The notes under the pieces were generated by a model. That model was not told where the DNA came from, searched no databases, and saw nothing but the letters and a program-made list of their open reading frames with translations. Source: Tessaracoccus sp. MC1865 (GTDB lineage: Bacteria; Actinomycetota; Actinomycetes; Propionibacteriales; Propionibacteriaceae). From it: a stretch of DNA of 64,000 bases. Where the stretch lies: assembly GCF_017815535.1 (NCBI RefSeq), contig NZ_CP072596.1, forward strand, positions 1,178,001-1,242,000, read 5' to 3'. Within the stretch, counting starts at the first letter, position 1. Each line of letters begins with the position of its first letter. Below, piece after piece: positions 10,388 through 19,175 of the stretch. The translations under genes and the position numbers were made by a program.

Positions 10388-11890
10388 GTGGCTCAGAGCA
10401 TTCGTAAACCCGGATTCGACCGTCAGAAGTACCTCGATCTCCAGTCGGAGCACATCGACCAGCGACGCAAGCGCTTCGGCGGGAAGCTCTACCTCGAGTT
10501 CGGCGGCAAGCTCTTCGACGACCACCACGCGGCGCGGGTCCTGCCCGGCTTCACCCCGGACAACAAGATCGAGATGCTCAACACCATCGCCGACGAGGTC
10601 GAGATCGTCATGGTCATCTCCTCCCACGACCTCATCCGCAACAAGGTGCGCGCCGACATCGGCATCACCTACGAGGCCGACGTGCTGCGGCTCATCGACG
10701 AGTTCCGCACCTACGGGCTCTACGTCGGCTCCGTGGTCATCACGCAGATGGCCGACGACCACCGCCAGGCCCGCAACTTCAAGCGCAAGCTGGAGCGGCT
10801 GGGTCTCAAGGTGTACCGCCACTACCCGATCAAGGGCTATCCCAACGACATCCCGCTGATCGTGAGCGAGAACGGCTACGGCCGCAACGAGTACATCGAG
10901 ACCACCCGCGACGTCGTCGTGGTCACCGCCCCGGGCCCGGGCAGCGGCAAGATGGCCACCTGTCTCTCCCAGCTCTACCACGACCACAAGCGCGGTATCG
11001 CCTCCGGCTACGCCAAGTACGAGACCTTCCCCATCTGGAACCTGCCGCTGGACCACCCGGTCAACATGGCCTACGAGGCGGCCACGGCAGACCTTGACGA
11101 CGTCAACATGATCGACCCCTTCCACCTCGCCGCGTACGGCGAGCAGGTCGTCAACTACAACCGCGACGTCGAGTCCTTCCCTGTACTGAAGCTCCTCTTC
11201 GAGCAGTTGACGGGGGAGAGCCCCTACCAGTCACCCACGGACATGGGCGTCAACATGGCGGGCGTCTGCATCTCCGACGACGAGGTGTGCCGCGAGGCCT
11301 CGAAGCAGGAGGTGCTGCGGCGCTACTTCAAGGCGCTCGTGGCCGAACGCCGCGACGAGTCCGAACCCCACCAGTCGGACCGCATCGCCCTGATCATGTC
11401 CACCCTCGGCATCACGCGCGACGACCGCCCCGTCGTCGGGCCGGCGCTCGAACTGGAGAAGCGCACCAAGGGCCCGGCCGCCGCCATCCAGCTTCCCGAT
11501 GGCACCGTCGTCACGGGCAAGACCTCGGCGCTGCTCGGGGCCAGTTCCGCCATGCTGCTCAATGCGCTGAAGATGCTCGCCGGCCTCCCCGATGAGGTGC
11601 GCCTCCTCGACCCGGAGACCATCGAGCCCATCCAGACCCTCAAGACCCGTCACCTGGGCAGCGCCAACCCGCGCCTCCACACCGACGAGGTGCTCATCGC
11701 GTTGTCCGTCGGCGCCCGCTTCGACGAGAACGCCCGCCGGGCGCTGGCCGAACTGCAGCAGCTGCGCGGCTGCGACGTGCACGCCTCCGTCATCCTCGGC
11801 CCGGTGGACGAGTCCATCTTCCGCAACCTCGGGGTGCATGTCACCTGCGAGCCGGTCTACCAGAGCAAGAAGCTGTACAAGAAGGGCTGA
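10388..11890 (+). CDS. DUF1846 family protein
   Basis: A 500-aa cytoplasmic protein matching the DUF1846 family by its start ([17 protein letters not shown]), by [17 protein letters not shown] and by the glycine-rich [20 protein letters not shown], which looks like a nucleotide- or phosphate-binding loop. Members are about 500 aa, so this copy is full length. The family is scattered among Gram-positive bacteria and its function is not established. The GTG start is supported by the closely spaced -10 element. Flanking genes are an alpha/beta-hydrolase (divergent) and a glycosyltransferase operon (convergent), and give no functional clue. Confidence 0.88.
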   Translation: MAQSIRKPGFDRQKYLDLQSEHIDQRRKRFGGKLYLEFGGKLFDDHHAARVLPGFTPDNKIEMLNTIADEVEIVMVISSHDLIRNKVRADIGITYEADVLRLIDEFRTYGLYVGSVVITQMADDHRQARNFKRKLERLGLKVYRHYPIKGYPNDIPLIVSENGYGRNEYIETTRDVVVVTAPGPGSGKMATCLSQLYHDHKRGIASGYAKYETFPIWNLPLDHPVNMAYEAATADLDDVNMIDPFHLAAYGEQVVNYNRDVESFPVLKLLFEQLTGESPYQSPTDMGVNMAGVCISDDEVCREASKQEVLRRYFKALVAERRDESEPHQSDRIALIMSTLGITRDDRPVVGPALELEKRTKGPAAAIQLPDGTVVTGKTSALLGASSAMLLNALKMLAGLPDEVRLLDPETIEPIQTLKTRHLGSANPRLHTDEVLIALSVGARFDENARRALAELQQLRGCDVHASVILGPVDESIFRNLGVHVTCEPVYQSKKLYKKG

Positions 11891-11904
11891 CGGCTGGGAC
11901 GCGC

Positions 11905-12732
11905 TCAGGGCGTGCCCGGCGCCCAGCCCTCCTCGGTCCGGAGTAGGTGGCCGGACTGCTCCATCGCCTCCAGCCAGCCCGGCATGGGGTACTCGCCCCA
12001 GATGGAATGGAACAGGTTCGCGTTGCGGGCGATCGCAGCCGCGTGCTCGACGGGTGGGCTGCTCGACGGGTGCCACTGGTGGAACGCCCCGGCCCCGCGG
12101 ATCCACCACAGGTGGCCTCCGGCCACGGCCAGCCGGCGGCCGAAGTCGGTGTCCTCGCCGCCGTAGCCCACGTAGCGTTCGTCGAAACCGCCGATGCGGT
12201 GCCAGTCGGTGATGCTGGTGGCGATGTTGAGCGACCACAACAGGTTCACATCGGCCGCCAGCAGGTCGTCGGTCTCCGGCACCGTCCGGGCGGGATGGTC
12301 GCGCCCGACCTCCGCGAGCCGTTCCGGGGTGTAGTCGTCCCCCCTGAGTCCCTCCGGGAGATACCTCACCCGTCCGGTCACCACTGAGGGGCCGGGCTGC
12401 GTGGCGGCGTCACGCAGACGGGAGGTGTAGTCGGCCACGAATCCCGGTTCCGGAAGGCAGTCCACATCCAGCAGCGCCACCATCGTCGCCCCCGCCTCCC
12501 CGGCTGCGGCCACCCCGCGGTTGCGGGCACCGGCCAGGGGTAGTTCGCCGTCGGCCGGCAGCTCGACGAGCACCGTCCGCTCCCTGCCGCCGATCAGGCC
12601 TGCGATGGCGGGGTCGCCCATCGCCACCACGACGTGGACGAGGGGCCGGGGATCGAGCGCCTCGATCCAGCGCAGCTGACGGCCGAGGTGGTCGTGGCGT
12701 CCGTGCGCGATGGTGACGATGGCGAGCTCCAT
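11905..12732 (-). CDS. Family 2 glycosyltransferase (GT-A)
   Basis: A 275-aa GT-A enzyme. It begins MELAIVTIAHGR, has the DVD metal/nucleotide motif at residues 89-91 (LLDVDCLPEPG) and the acceptor-site motif GFDERYVGYGGEDTDFG, as in galactosyltransferase-related GT2/GT7 proteins. No membrane segment, so it probably acts on the cytoplasmic face on a lipid- or peptide-linked acceptor. The ATG overlaps the stop of the preceding glycosyltransferase gene by one base (TGATG), so it is the last gene of a four-glycosyltransferase operon. Donor and acceptor sugars are unknown. Confidence 0.88.
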   Translation of the reverse strand: MELAIVTIAHGRHDHLGRQLRWIEALDPRPLVHVVVAMGDPAIAGLIGGRERTVLVELPADGELPLAGARNRGVAAAGEAGATMVALLDVDCLPEPGFVADYTSRLRDAATQPGPSVVTGRVRYLPEGLRGDDYTPERLAEVGRDHPARTVPETDDLLAADVNLLWSLNIATSITDWHRIGGFDERYVGYGGEDTDFGRRLAVAGGHLWWIRGAGAFHQWHPSSSPPVEHAAAIARNANLFHSIWGEYPMPGWLEAMEQSGHLLRTEEGWAPGTP

Positions 12733-13706
12733 CACGGGACCCCGTCCGCGAGCGCGGCTATCGCGGCGGCGGCCCGGGCGGCCCCGTCGCGGGTGGTCCA
12801 GCGGTGCCAACCGCAGGACTCTGCGGCCTCGTCGAGGAGACCCGGCCACTCACGGGCACCCGGCCACTGCGGCAGTGCGACGCAGCACCGCAGGCTCCCC
12901 AACGCCTCGACGGTGCCCAGCTGCTCGTCGAACGGCCTGGGCTGGGCGACCACCACCGCGGGGCGACCGGCCGCGGCCACCTCCGCCACGGCGTTCTGCC
13001 CGGCATGCGTGACGACGACGTCTGCCCACTCGAGGTCCGCCCAGACGTCTGGGGAGCCCGCCCGTCCGGGGCTGCGGACCTTCCACTCCCAGCCGGGGGT
13101 GGCCGCCTCTGCGGCGCGGAGGTCGTCGTCGGTAACGCCGGTGCCGCCGGCGCCCCACACCACCAGCACGCGGCGTCGGCTGCGGGTCAGGGGCGGCGGC
13201 ACGCGGTCGTCGAAGCGGGAGATGGCGCCGACATACCGGGTCTTCCGGCGCCACCGGAGGGGCCATGTGGGTTCCGGCGCGCTCTCGGGCCAGGGTGCGA
13301 TCAGCAGGGAGGCCGAATCGTAGGCGGCCTCATGCGGGCGGTCCCTGCGGTCGCCTCGCATGCCCATGACCACGGTGCGTACCCCCATGAGACGGGACAG
13401 GAGCGCCACCTCCGCCGAGACGTCCACGACCATCACGGACACGTCGCCGCGGAGCCGCTCGGCGATCAGCGCCAGCCGCTCGCGGTGCCCGGCGTGGTCG
13501 AGCGGAGCCCAGTGGAACACGCCGCCGGCCGTCGGGTCCGCAGGTTCGTCCGCGATGTCCCGGGGGAGCTGGACCCACGCTCCGGGCCAGCCGTCGGGGG
13601 TGGGCATGGATCCGAAGCCCAGTACCTCGCGCCCGAGTTGGCGTGCGATCTGGGTGCCTCGCGTGGCGTGTCCCAACCCCTGGTGGTGCACGTACCAGCC
13701 GATCAT
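12732..13706 (-). CDS. GT-B glycosyltransferase, MurG/GT1-like
   Basis: A 324-aa GT-B protein. The N-terminus MIGWYVHHQGLGHATRG has the HxxGxGHxxR pattern of MurG- and GT1-type enzymes. The C-terminal nucleotide-sugar site reads DVVVTHAGQNAVAEVAAAGR followed by P-x-VVVAQP, with a D/EQ pair after it. No transmembrane helix. Its ATG overlaps the upstream glycosyltransferase stop as ATGA, and its stop overlaps the next start. An open frame in phase continues well upstream of the ATG, but that part lies inside the neighbouring gene and is not translated with it. The product sugar cannot be predicted. Confidence 0.82.
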   Translation of the reverse strand: MIGWYVHHQGLGHATRGTQIARQLGREVLGFGSMPTPDGWPGAWVQLPRDIADEPADPTAGGVFHWAPLDHAGHRERLALIAERLRGDVSVMVVDVSAEVALLSRLMGVRTVVMGMRGDRRDRPHEAAYDSASLLIAPWPESAPEPTWPLRWRRKTRYVGAISRFDDRVPPPLTRSRRRVLVVWGAGGTGVTDDDLRAAEAATPGWEWKVRSPGRAGSPDVWADLEWADVVVTHAGQNAVAEVAAAGRPAVVVAQPRPFDEQLGTVEALGSLRCCVALPQWPGAREWPGLLDEAAESCGWHRWTTRDGAARAAAAIAALADGVP

Positions 13707-14746
13707 GTGAGCTCCTCGTACAGGGCGACGTAGTGGTCGACCATGGCGTCGAGGCCGCAGGCCACCTCTGCATGGCGGCGCACCTCCGCGCGGTCCATTC
13801 CGATTACCCGGGCCAGGGCGACGGCCGCCTCCTCCGGGCTCGCGGACGGGTCGACGCACTCCCCACCCGGCGGGCGCACGATCTCCGGCAACCCGCCGCG
13901 GGCCAGTGCCAGCACCGGCGTGCCGCACGCCATGGCCTCGGCTGCCACCAACCCGTAGGGCTCGTCCCATTCGGGGGTGACCAGGCACGCGGCCGACGAT
14001 CCGACGAGCGTGGGCAGCGCGTAGGGCCCGAGGTGGCCCTCGTAGCTGACGTCGTCGCCCAGGAGCGGCTGGAGCGCGGAGCGGAAGTACGCCACGTCGA
14101 CGATGGGGCCGGCGATCCGCAGCCGACGCCCCAGGTGGCGCGCGATCAGGACGGCGCGGTGGGGAGCCTTCTCCGGGGCGATCCGCCCGGTCCATACGAG
14201 ATCGTCGCCGCCGGGGCCCGGCAGCCAGACGGAGAGGTCGATGCCGTTGTGGATGACCTGGGCGGCGGTGAACCCGGCCCATCGCTCGGACACCCAGTGC
14301 GACACCGCCACAGTCCTGGCCCGTGGCGTGAGGCGCAGGGCCGGTTCTAGCCAGGGATGCGGTGGGGTGTGCAGTGTCGTGATGAGAGGCTGGGGGATCG
14401 AATCGGACAACACGATCGGCAGGTAGTGCAGCGAGTTGTTGTGCACGACGTCGATGTCGGGGCGACCCGCGAGCGTGCGCAGCGCGTGGGCGTAGGCGAT
14501 GGTGGCGGTGACCTGCGACTCCGGTGGCATCGCGATGTCGCCGCGCGCGTCGTCGCTGAGGGCGAACCGGGCGACGGGGAGTTCCTCGCAGTCCAGCGTC
14601 AGGTCGCTGCCCGGTCCCGCGAACAGCACGACCTCGAGGCCACGGTCCCGAAGCCCCTTCGCCAGGTGCCAGGTGAACGATTCCAGGCCGCCTGCGAACG
14701 GGGCCGAGATGGGGAACCGGTCGTTGGCGAGGATCGCGACCTTCAC
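13703..14746 (-). CDS. Family 4 glycosyltransferase (GT-B)
   Basis: A 347-aa GT4 enzyme. The N-terminal glycine-rich loop FAGGLESFTWHLAKGL binds the acceptor side, VIHNGIDLSVW marks the interdomain linker, GRIAPEKAPHRA starts the donor domain, and EPYGLVAAEAMACGTPVLA is the E-x7-E donor-binding motif of retaining GT4 enzymes. The GTG start overlaps the upstream stop as GTGA, and its own stop overlaps the next start, so it is an internal gene of the operon. Substrates are unknown. Confidence 0.88.
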   Translation of the reverse strand: MKVAILANDRFPISAPFAGGLESFTWHLAKGLRDRGLEVVLFAGPGSDLTLDCEELPVARFALSDDARGDIAMPPESQVTATIAYAHALRTLAGRPDIDVVHNNSLHYLPIVLSDSIPQPLITTLHTPPHPWLEPALRLTPRARTVAVSHWVSERWAGFTAAQVIHNGIDLSVWLPGPGGDDLVWTGRIAPEKAPHRAVLIARHLGRRLRIAGPIVDVAYFRSALQPLLGDDVSYEGHLGPYALPTLVGSSAACLVTPEWDEPYGLVAAEAMACGTPVLALARGGLPEIVRPPGGECVDPSASPEEAAVALARVIGMDRAEVRRHAEVACGLDAMVDHYVALYEELT

Positions 14747-15783
14747 GTTCGCACGCGGGCCATGGCCCGCCGGTAGATGTCTGCATGGCAGCCCGCGAGG
14801 AACTGTCGCTCAGCGTGGCGCTCGTCCGGATCGGCCCGCCAGGGTGCGGCATCCGGCAGCGCGTCGAGTGCCGCGGCGATGTCGGCGACGCTGGGGCCGT
14901 CGTCGCCCACGCGGTAACCGAAGATGCCGGGATGCTGGTCGTGGTAGTGGCCCAGGAGCGGCGCCATGACGTGGGTGCCGACGTCGTAGCAGGCCTCCAA
15001 CCACCCGGAATGGGTGCCGAACCGGTAGGGGAGCACCGACAGGTCCAGGCTGAGGAAGTAGGCCCAGAGTTCGTCGTCGGAGTAGTAGTCGTGCACGTGG
15101 ACCGTGACGCCGTCCTTCCCCATCAGCCCCTTCAGGTAGGCGGCCACCTCGGCGTCGTGGTGGTACTCGCCGGGGGTCATGACGTCGGTGTGGACGTCGA
15201 TCACCAGCTCCATCCTGCGGGCAGGGACTTCCCGCTCCAGGATGGCGAGGATGGGCAGCGGGTCGATGGAGGCGCGCAGGCTCTTGAGATGGACCCCGAC
15301 GCGGGGCCGGGCGTGCTGCTGCCTGGGGCGGTGCAGGGTGTCCGGGTCCACGACGTGGGGATGCGGCAGCACCGTCGCCTCGCGGTCCCACCGCCGGCGG
15401 ATCTCCTGGGCCGCCCCCGCGGTGAGCGTGATCAGCTCCGCTGCGGCCGGGATCAGCACATCGAGCGCCTCGTCGTGCGCCAACCGGTCGAGGTGGTGCG
15501 GGTTGCGCAGGTCGTGGACCGTGTAGACCAGCGGCTTGTCGTTGCGGTCGAGCGCCTCGAGGACGTCGGTCAGGTCCCGTGTGGAGAGGGCGTCGAAGCC
15601 GAAGTGGATGTGGAACACATCGAAGCTCTCAGCATTCTGGTCGATCCACTGGGGCGAGAGCAGGGCCGAGGGCCACGCCTTCCCGCCCGGATCTGGGAGC
15701 CGCACGACGTCGTGGCCGTTGCAGGGGTCAGCCAGATGCCTGACGTATACGTGCCCCTCAGGAACAGATGCGACTCTGATCAA
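14743..15783 (-). CDS. GT-B glycosyltransferase-like protein
   Basis: A 346-aa protein with a GT-B outline. FDVFHIHFGFDAL and KPLVYTVHDLRNPHH are typical of the N-terminal Rossmann domain of GT4-like enzymes, and VLPHPHVVD the linker. The C-terminal half is divergent (VLPYRFGTHSGWLEACYDVG in place of the usual E-x7-E), so enzyme activity is likely but not certain. The start is TTG at 15783, chosen because an AAGGGGGG ribosome-binding site precedes it at correct spacing. It is the first of four overlapping glycosyltransferase genes, 73 bases after the MFS gene on the same strand. Confidence 0.72.
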   Translation of the reverse strand: MIRVASVPEGHVYVRHLADPCNGHDVVRLPDPGGKAWPSALLSPQWIDQNAESFDVFHIHFGFDALSTRDLTDVLEALDRNDKPLVYTVHDLRNPHHLDRLAHDEALDVLIPAAAELITLTAGAAQEIRRRWDREATVLPHPHVVDPDTLHRPRQQHARPRVGVHLKSLRASIDPLPILAILEREVPARRMELVIDVHTDVMTPGEYHHDAEVAAYLKGLMGKDGVTVHVHDYYSDDELWAYFLSLDLSVLPYRFGTHSGWLEACYDVGTHVMAPLLGHYHDQHPGIFGYRVGDDGPSVADIAAALDALPDAAPWRADPDERHAERQFLAGCHADIYRRAMARVRT

Positions 15784-15856
15784 ATCGATCCCCCTTCGTC
15801 CACGCCGTGCCCCTATTGGAACGCTTGCCGTACCGGGCGCGCCACCCCCTTGGGGG

Positions 15857-17044
15857 TTAGTGCGGACGGGGGAGCTGGTCCTCGATGATCCGGGGCTGGC
15901 AGGCGTACAGACCGGCGATGGTCATCGGGACGGCCAACCCCAACTGCAGCATGATGGGAGGGGTCCAGGAGTCGAACAACGTGTAGAGGATGCCGAAGCT
16001 GAGCGGGCCGAGGGTGGCGATGGTGTAGCCCACTGACTGGGCGAAGCCGCTGAGCGCCGCCGTGGCCGCGGGGGAATGTGCCCGGGTGCCGAACAGCGCC
16101 AGGACGAGCGGGAACGACGCAGTGCCCAGGGCCATGGCGACGGACCAAAGGACGGGCGCGGCGAGCGGCGCGTTCAGCAGCCCGAGGTAGCCGGTGATGA
16201 GGAAGGCCATCAGGCACAGGAAGAGGGCGCTGGGGTTGCGCGTGCGGGCGACGTAGGCCGGGATGAGGAAGGCCGGGACGATTCCGACGCCGGTGGCGAT
16301 GCCGAGCATGTAGCCCGCCGTCGTCTGGTCCATGCCCGCCGTGCGGAAGATGGTGGGCAGCCAGCCGAACACCGAGTAGGCCTGCGCCGATTGGACGCCG
16401 AACATGATGGCGAGCGCCCAGCCCAGCCTGGTACGCGAAATGGCCGCGAGCGTGATGTCGGGCTCGCCGCCCTTCTTCGGCCGCCCGGCGGCGATCGCGA
16501 GCGGCAGCCAGCACAGCAGGGAGGCGAAGGCGATGACCACACCGGCCGCGAGGGAGGCGCGCCAGCCCCCGAAGGCATGGGCCATGGGGACGGTGGCGGT
16601 GCTGGCCAGCGTCACGCCGATGGTCAGGGTGAGGGAGTACAGGGCCGTGGCCGTCCCCACCTGGTGGGGGTAGTGTCGGCGCACCAGCGAGGGCAGCAAC
16701 ACGTTCGCCTGCGCCATGCCCGCCAGCGCCAAGGTGGAGAACGCCAGGAATGCGGCTGAGTCATCGACCAGCAGCCGGCCCGCCTGCCCCAAGATCAGGG
16801 CGATGAGCGCGACCAGGATCGAGCGGTGCGCCCCGATGCGGCGGGCGATCCAGGGGGCCATGGCGCCGAAGATCGCGAAGCAGAGGGTGGGAAGCGACGT
16901 GAGCAGACCGGCGGTGAAGCCGTCGAGGCCGATGTCGCGGCTGATCTCGGTCAGGACCGGTCCGACCGAGACCGCGACGGGGCGCAGATTGAACGCCAGG
17001 GCCAGCAGCGCGATCAGCGGCCACCAGCGGCGGAGCGCGCTCAA
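15857..17044 (-). CDS. MFS transporter, CynX/NimT-like
   Basis: A 395-aa, twelve-helix major facilitator protein. The opening FNLRPVAVSVGPVLTEI and the following LTSLPTLCFAIFG are characteristic of the CynX/NimT branch (cyanate, nitroimidazole and other small-molecule exporters or importers). No in-frame ATG or GTG lies in the right place. The best start is TTG at 17044, which overlaps the stop of the AGE epimerase gene as TTGA, so the two genes are translationally coupled. Its stop codon lies beside a 14-base palindrome at 15844-15857. Substrate unknown; coupling to a sugar epimerase suggests a carbohydrate or a related small acid (inference). Confidence 0.78.
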   Translation of the reverse strand: MSALRRWWPLIALLALAFNLRPVAVSVGPVLTEISRDIGLDGFTAGLLTSLPTLCFAIFGAMAPWIARRIGAHRSILVALIALILGQAGRLLVDDSAAFLAFSTLALAGMAQANVLLPSLVRRHYPHQVGTATALYSLTLTIGVTLASTATVPMAHAFGGWRASLAAGVVIAFASLLCWLPLAIAAGRPKKGGEPDITLAAISRTRLGWALAIMFGVQSAQAYSVFGWLPTIFRTAGMDQTTAGYMLGIATGVGIVPAFLIPAYVARTRNPSALFLCLMAFLITGYLGLLNAPLAAPVLWSVAMALGTASFPLVLALFGTRAHSPAATAALSGFAQSVGYTIATLGPLSFGILYTLFDSWTPPIMLQLGLAVPMTIAGLYACQPRIIEDQLPRPH

Positions 17045-18249
17045 ACGAGCTGCCGTTGGGCCAACGCCATGGCCATCTGCGGTGCGAGGGGGAGGCGGGG
17101 GATCAGCGTCGCCTGGAGGGCGTGGTAGATGTCCGGTTTGCCGGGCCACACCGACGTGGCGACGCGGAGCCCGCCGTCGAGCTGATGGTGCCACGAGCCG
17201 TGCTCGGGGTCGAGGAAGTGTTCCGCCACATGGTCCCACCAGCGTGAGTAGTCCGCGGCGTAGCGCTTGTCGCCGGTGCGGTGGAACAGGGCGGCCGCCG
17301 CACCGATGGCTTCGGCAGCGACCCAGTGCAGCCGGTCCGTCGTGACGGGGGTGCCGTCCCAGCCTGTGGTGTAGACGAAGCCCTCGGCCCCGTCGCGGCC
17401 CCAGCCGTCCGTGACCGCCCGGTTGTAGAGGTGCTGGGCGGCGTCGAGCCAGGTGCCGTCGGTGTTGTTCGTGGCCGCCTCGAGGTGGAGGAACAGGCGG
17501 GCCCATTCGAGCCCGTGGCCGATGGTGGCGCCGTAGGGCCGGAACCGGTCCTCGGGCTGCGCCTCGTTGTACTCCAGCTGCGGCTGCCAGGTGTCGTCGT
17601 AGTGCTCCGGCAGGCGCCAGTCGTGGACGGCGGCCTGGTGGCGGGCGAACGAGGCGATGCGCTCGGCCCGTTCCAGCCAACGCTGGTCCCAGGTGGCGTC
17701 GGCGGCGGCGAGCATGGCCTCCACGGTGTGCATGTTCGCGTTGATCCCGCGGTAGGGATCCACCGATGACCAGTCCGGCTCGGCGGCATCTGCCACCATG
17801 CCGTGCGCCTCGTCCCAGAAGCGTTCGTCGAGGACGGCCAGGGCGTTGTCGAGCAGTTCGCGACCCCCGGGCAGTCCGGCGACGGTGGCGGAGGAGCCGG
17901 CCAGCACCACGAACGCGTGGTCGTAGGCCTGCTTGCCGCCGTCCCTGGCGGAGGTGTGGAACCATCCGCCGTGCCGCTCATCATGGAGGGCGCCGGTGAG
18001 CCCGCTCATCGCGCGGATGGCGAGGGGCCGCGAACCGGGGACCCCCATCAGGTGGCCGAGCGAGTACACGTGCACCATGCGGCAGGTCACCCAGGTCTCG
18101 ATGGGTCTGGTCGGGTCCGGGACGCCCCGGGCGTCCAGGTAGGCCGCGCCCTGTCCGGCGACCGGCGCGGCGGACCCGAACGCCAGGAGCCGCTCGGTTT
18201 CCTGCTGCAGCCAGGCACGATGAGTGGGGGCGGTCAGCCAGTCAGTCAT
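17041..18249 (-). CDS. AGE-family (N-acylglucosamine 2-epimerase-like) sugar epimerase/isomerase
   Basis: A 402-aa (alpha/alpha)6-barrel protein of the AGE family, close in layout to YihS/mannose-isomerase-type aldose-ketose isomerases. Family active-site histidines are visible in NANMHTVEAMLAA, GHGLEWARL and KPDIYHALQATL. It probably interconverts a free aldose and ketose or 2-epimer in the cytoplasm. ATG at 18249 was preferred over an in-frame start seven codons upstream because a TAGTGT hexamer ends 7 bases before it. It shares a 19-base divergent promoter with the DUF2344 gene and overlaps the MFS gene downstream. Exact sugar unknown. Confidence 0.85.
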   Translation of the reverse strand: MTDWLTAPTHRAWLQQETERLLAFGSAAPVAGQGAAYLDARGVPDPTRPIETWVTCRMVHVYSLGHLMGVPGSRPLAIRAMSGLTGALHDERHGGWFHTSARDGGKQAYDHAFVVLAGSSATVAGLPGGRELLDNALAVLDERFWDEAHGMVADAAEPDWSSVDPYRGINANMHTVEAMLAAADATWDQRWLERAERIASFARHQAAVHDWRLPEHYDDTWQPQLEYNEAQPEDRFRPYGATIGHGLEWARLFLHLEAATNNTDGTWLDAAQHLYNRAVTDGWGRDGAEGFVYTTGWDGTPVTTDRLHWVAAEAIGAAAALFHRTGDKRYAADYSRWWDHVAEHFLDPEHGSWHHQLDGGLRVATSVWPGKPDIYHALQATLIPRLPLAPQMAMALAQRQLV

Positions 18250-18268
18250 GGCGCATACACTACGCCCC
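18250..18268. promoter_or_regulatory. Symmetric divergent promoter with overlapping -10 elements
   Basis: Only 19 bases separate the ATG of the AGE gene (minus, 18249) from the ATG of DUF2344 (plus, 18269). Plus-strand TACACT lies at 18256-18261, and minus-strand TAGTGT at 18257-18262. Each ends exactly 7 bases from its own start codon. The two hexamers share five base pairs, so both mRNAs would be leaderless and RNA polymerase could load in only one direction at a time. The -35 regions would lie inside the opposite coding sequences, where no strong match is seen. Confidence 0.6.
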
Positions 18269-18973
18269 ATGAGTACTCGCCAACCGCCTGTACAGCAGCC
18301 GCCACCGGAGCAGAAACTGCGCCTGCGTTACGCCAAGCGCGGCCCCGCGCGTTTCACGTCCCACCGCGACTTCGGGCGCGCCCTGGAGCGGGCCATCCGC
18401 AGGGCGGACCTCCCCATGGCGTACTCATCCGGTTTCAACCCGCACCCGCGCATCTCCTACGCCAGCCCGTCGCCCACCTCCGCGTCGTCGGAGGCGGAGT
18501 ACGTGGAACTCGGGCTCAGCGAGGCCTGTGATCCGGCGAAGGTGGTCGGGGCGCTCAACGAGGTACTGCCCCAAGGCTTCGAGATGCTCGATGCCGCGGT
18601 GGCGGTCAAGGAGTCGCTGGGGGACCTCCTGCAAGCCTCGGACTGGGAGATCCGGCTCAACTGCGACCCAAGTGCGCTGAGCGCCGCCGTGGCGGAGCTG
18701 CTCAGCCGCGAGCACCTCACCGTCGAGCGCATGACCAAACGCGGCATGCGCGCGTTCGACGTGCGGGAGGCCATCATCTCGCTCGAGGTCGTCGACGATG
18801 GAGTGTTGCGCCTGCGCTCCCACATCGGCACTCCGCTGGTGCGGCCCGACGACGTGGTGGCCGCGCTGCGCACCATCGACGAGACGATCCCCAGCGAGAT
18901 GTTGCTCAATCGGCTCAGCCAGGGGCCACTCAAAGAAGGCGACATCGGGGACCCCCTGCGTCCGCACAACTGA
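18269..18973 (+). CDS. DUF2344/TIGR03936 family protein
   Basis: A 234-aa protein of the TIGR03936 (DUF2344) family, recognised by RLRYAKRGPARFTSHRDFGR, RAIRRADLPMAYSSGFNPHP and the following RISYASP. The family is the usual partner of the TIGR03960 radical SAM protein, found here 8.7 kb upstream at 7578, and normally precedes rne/rng, as it does here. Function is not established; a tRNA/rRNA-modification role has been suspected from context. ATG at 18269 was chosen over a start 15 codons upstream because that extension would run through the shared promoter. Confidence 0.9.
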   Translation: MSTRQPPVQQPPPEQKLRLRYAKRGPARFTSHRDFGRALERAIRRADLPMAYSSGFNPHPRISYASPSPTSASSEAEYVELGLSEACDPAKVVGALNEVLPQGFEMLDAAVAVKESLGDLLQASDWEIRLNCDPSALSAAVAELLSREHLTVERMTKRGMRAFDVREAIISLEVVDDGVLRLRSHIGTPLVRPDDVVAALRTIDETIPSEMLLNRLSQGPLKEGDIGDPLRPHN

Positions 18974-19175
18974 CGACACGTACAACCGGTGCGACGGTTT
19001 CTCGTGATGTGTGGAAGAATGAGCGAAGGTCATGGCGCCGCCCGGTGCCACCCTGAGGCAGTGAGACTGCACCGCGGCACAATTCTTCCGCGACTGCTCG
19101 CTGGCTTCAGAGGATCACAGTCTTACGGCACAGTCCGCTGTGCCCGGTCCGCGCCCAGTGCGCGTAAGGAGCCGC

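Noticed and set aside
12732-14852. A 706-codon minus-strand frame suggesting a fused glycosyltransferase
   Set aside because: Only the part from the ATG at 13706 has glycosyltransferase sequence; the rest lies inside the next gene in another frame and is Arg/Pro/Gly-rich noise. Four separate genes with overlapping start/stop codons explain the region.
15857-17965. A 702-codon minus-strand frame suggesting a fusion with the MFS transporter
   Set aside because: The upstream ~300 codons are an out-of-frame reading of the AGE epimerase gene. The transporter begins at TTG 17044.
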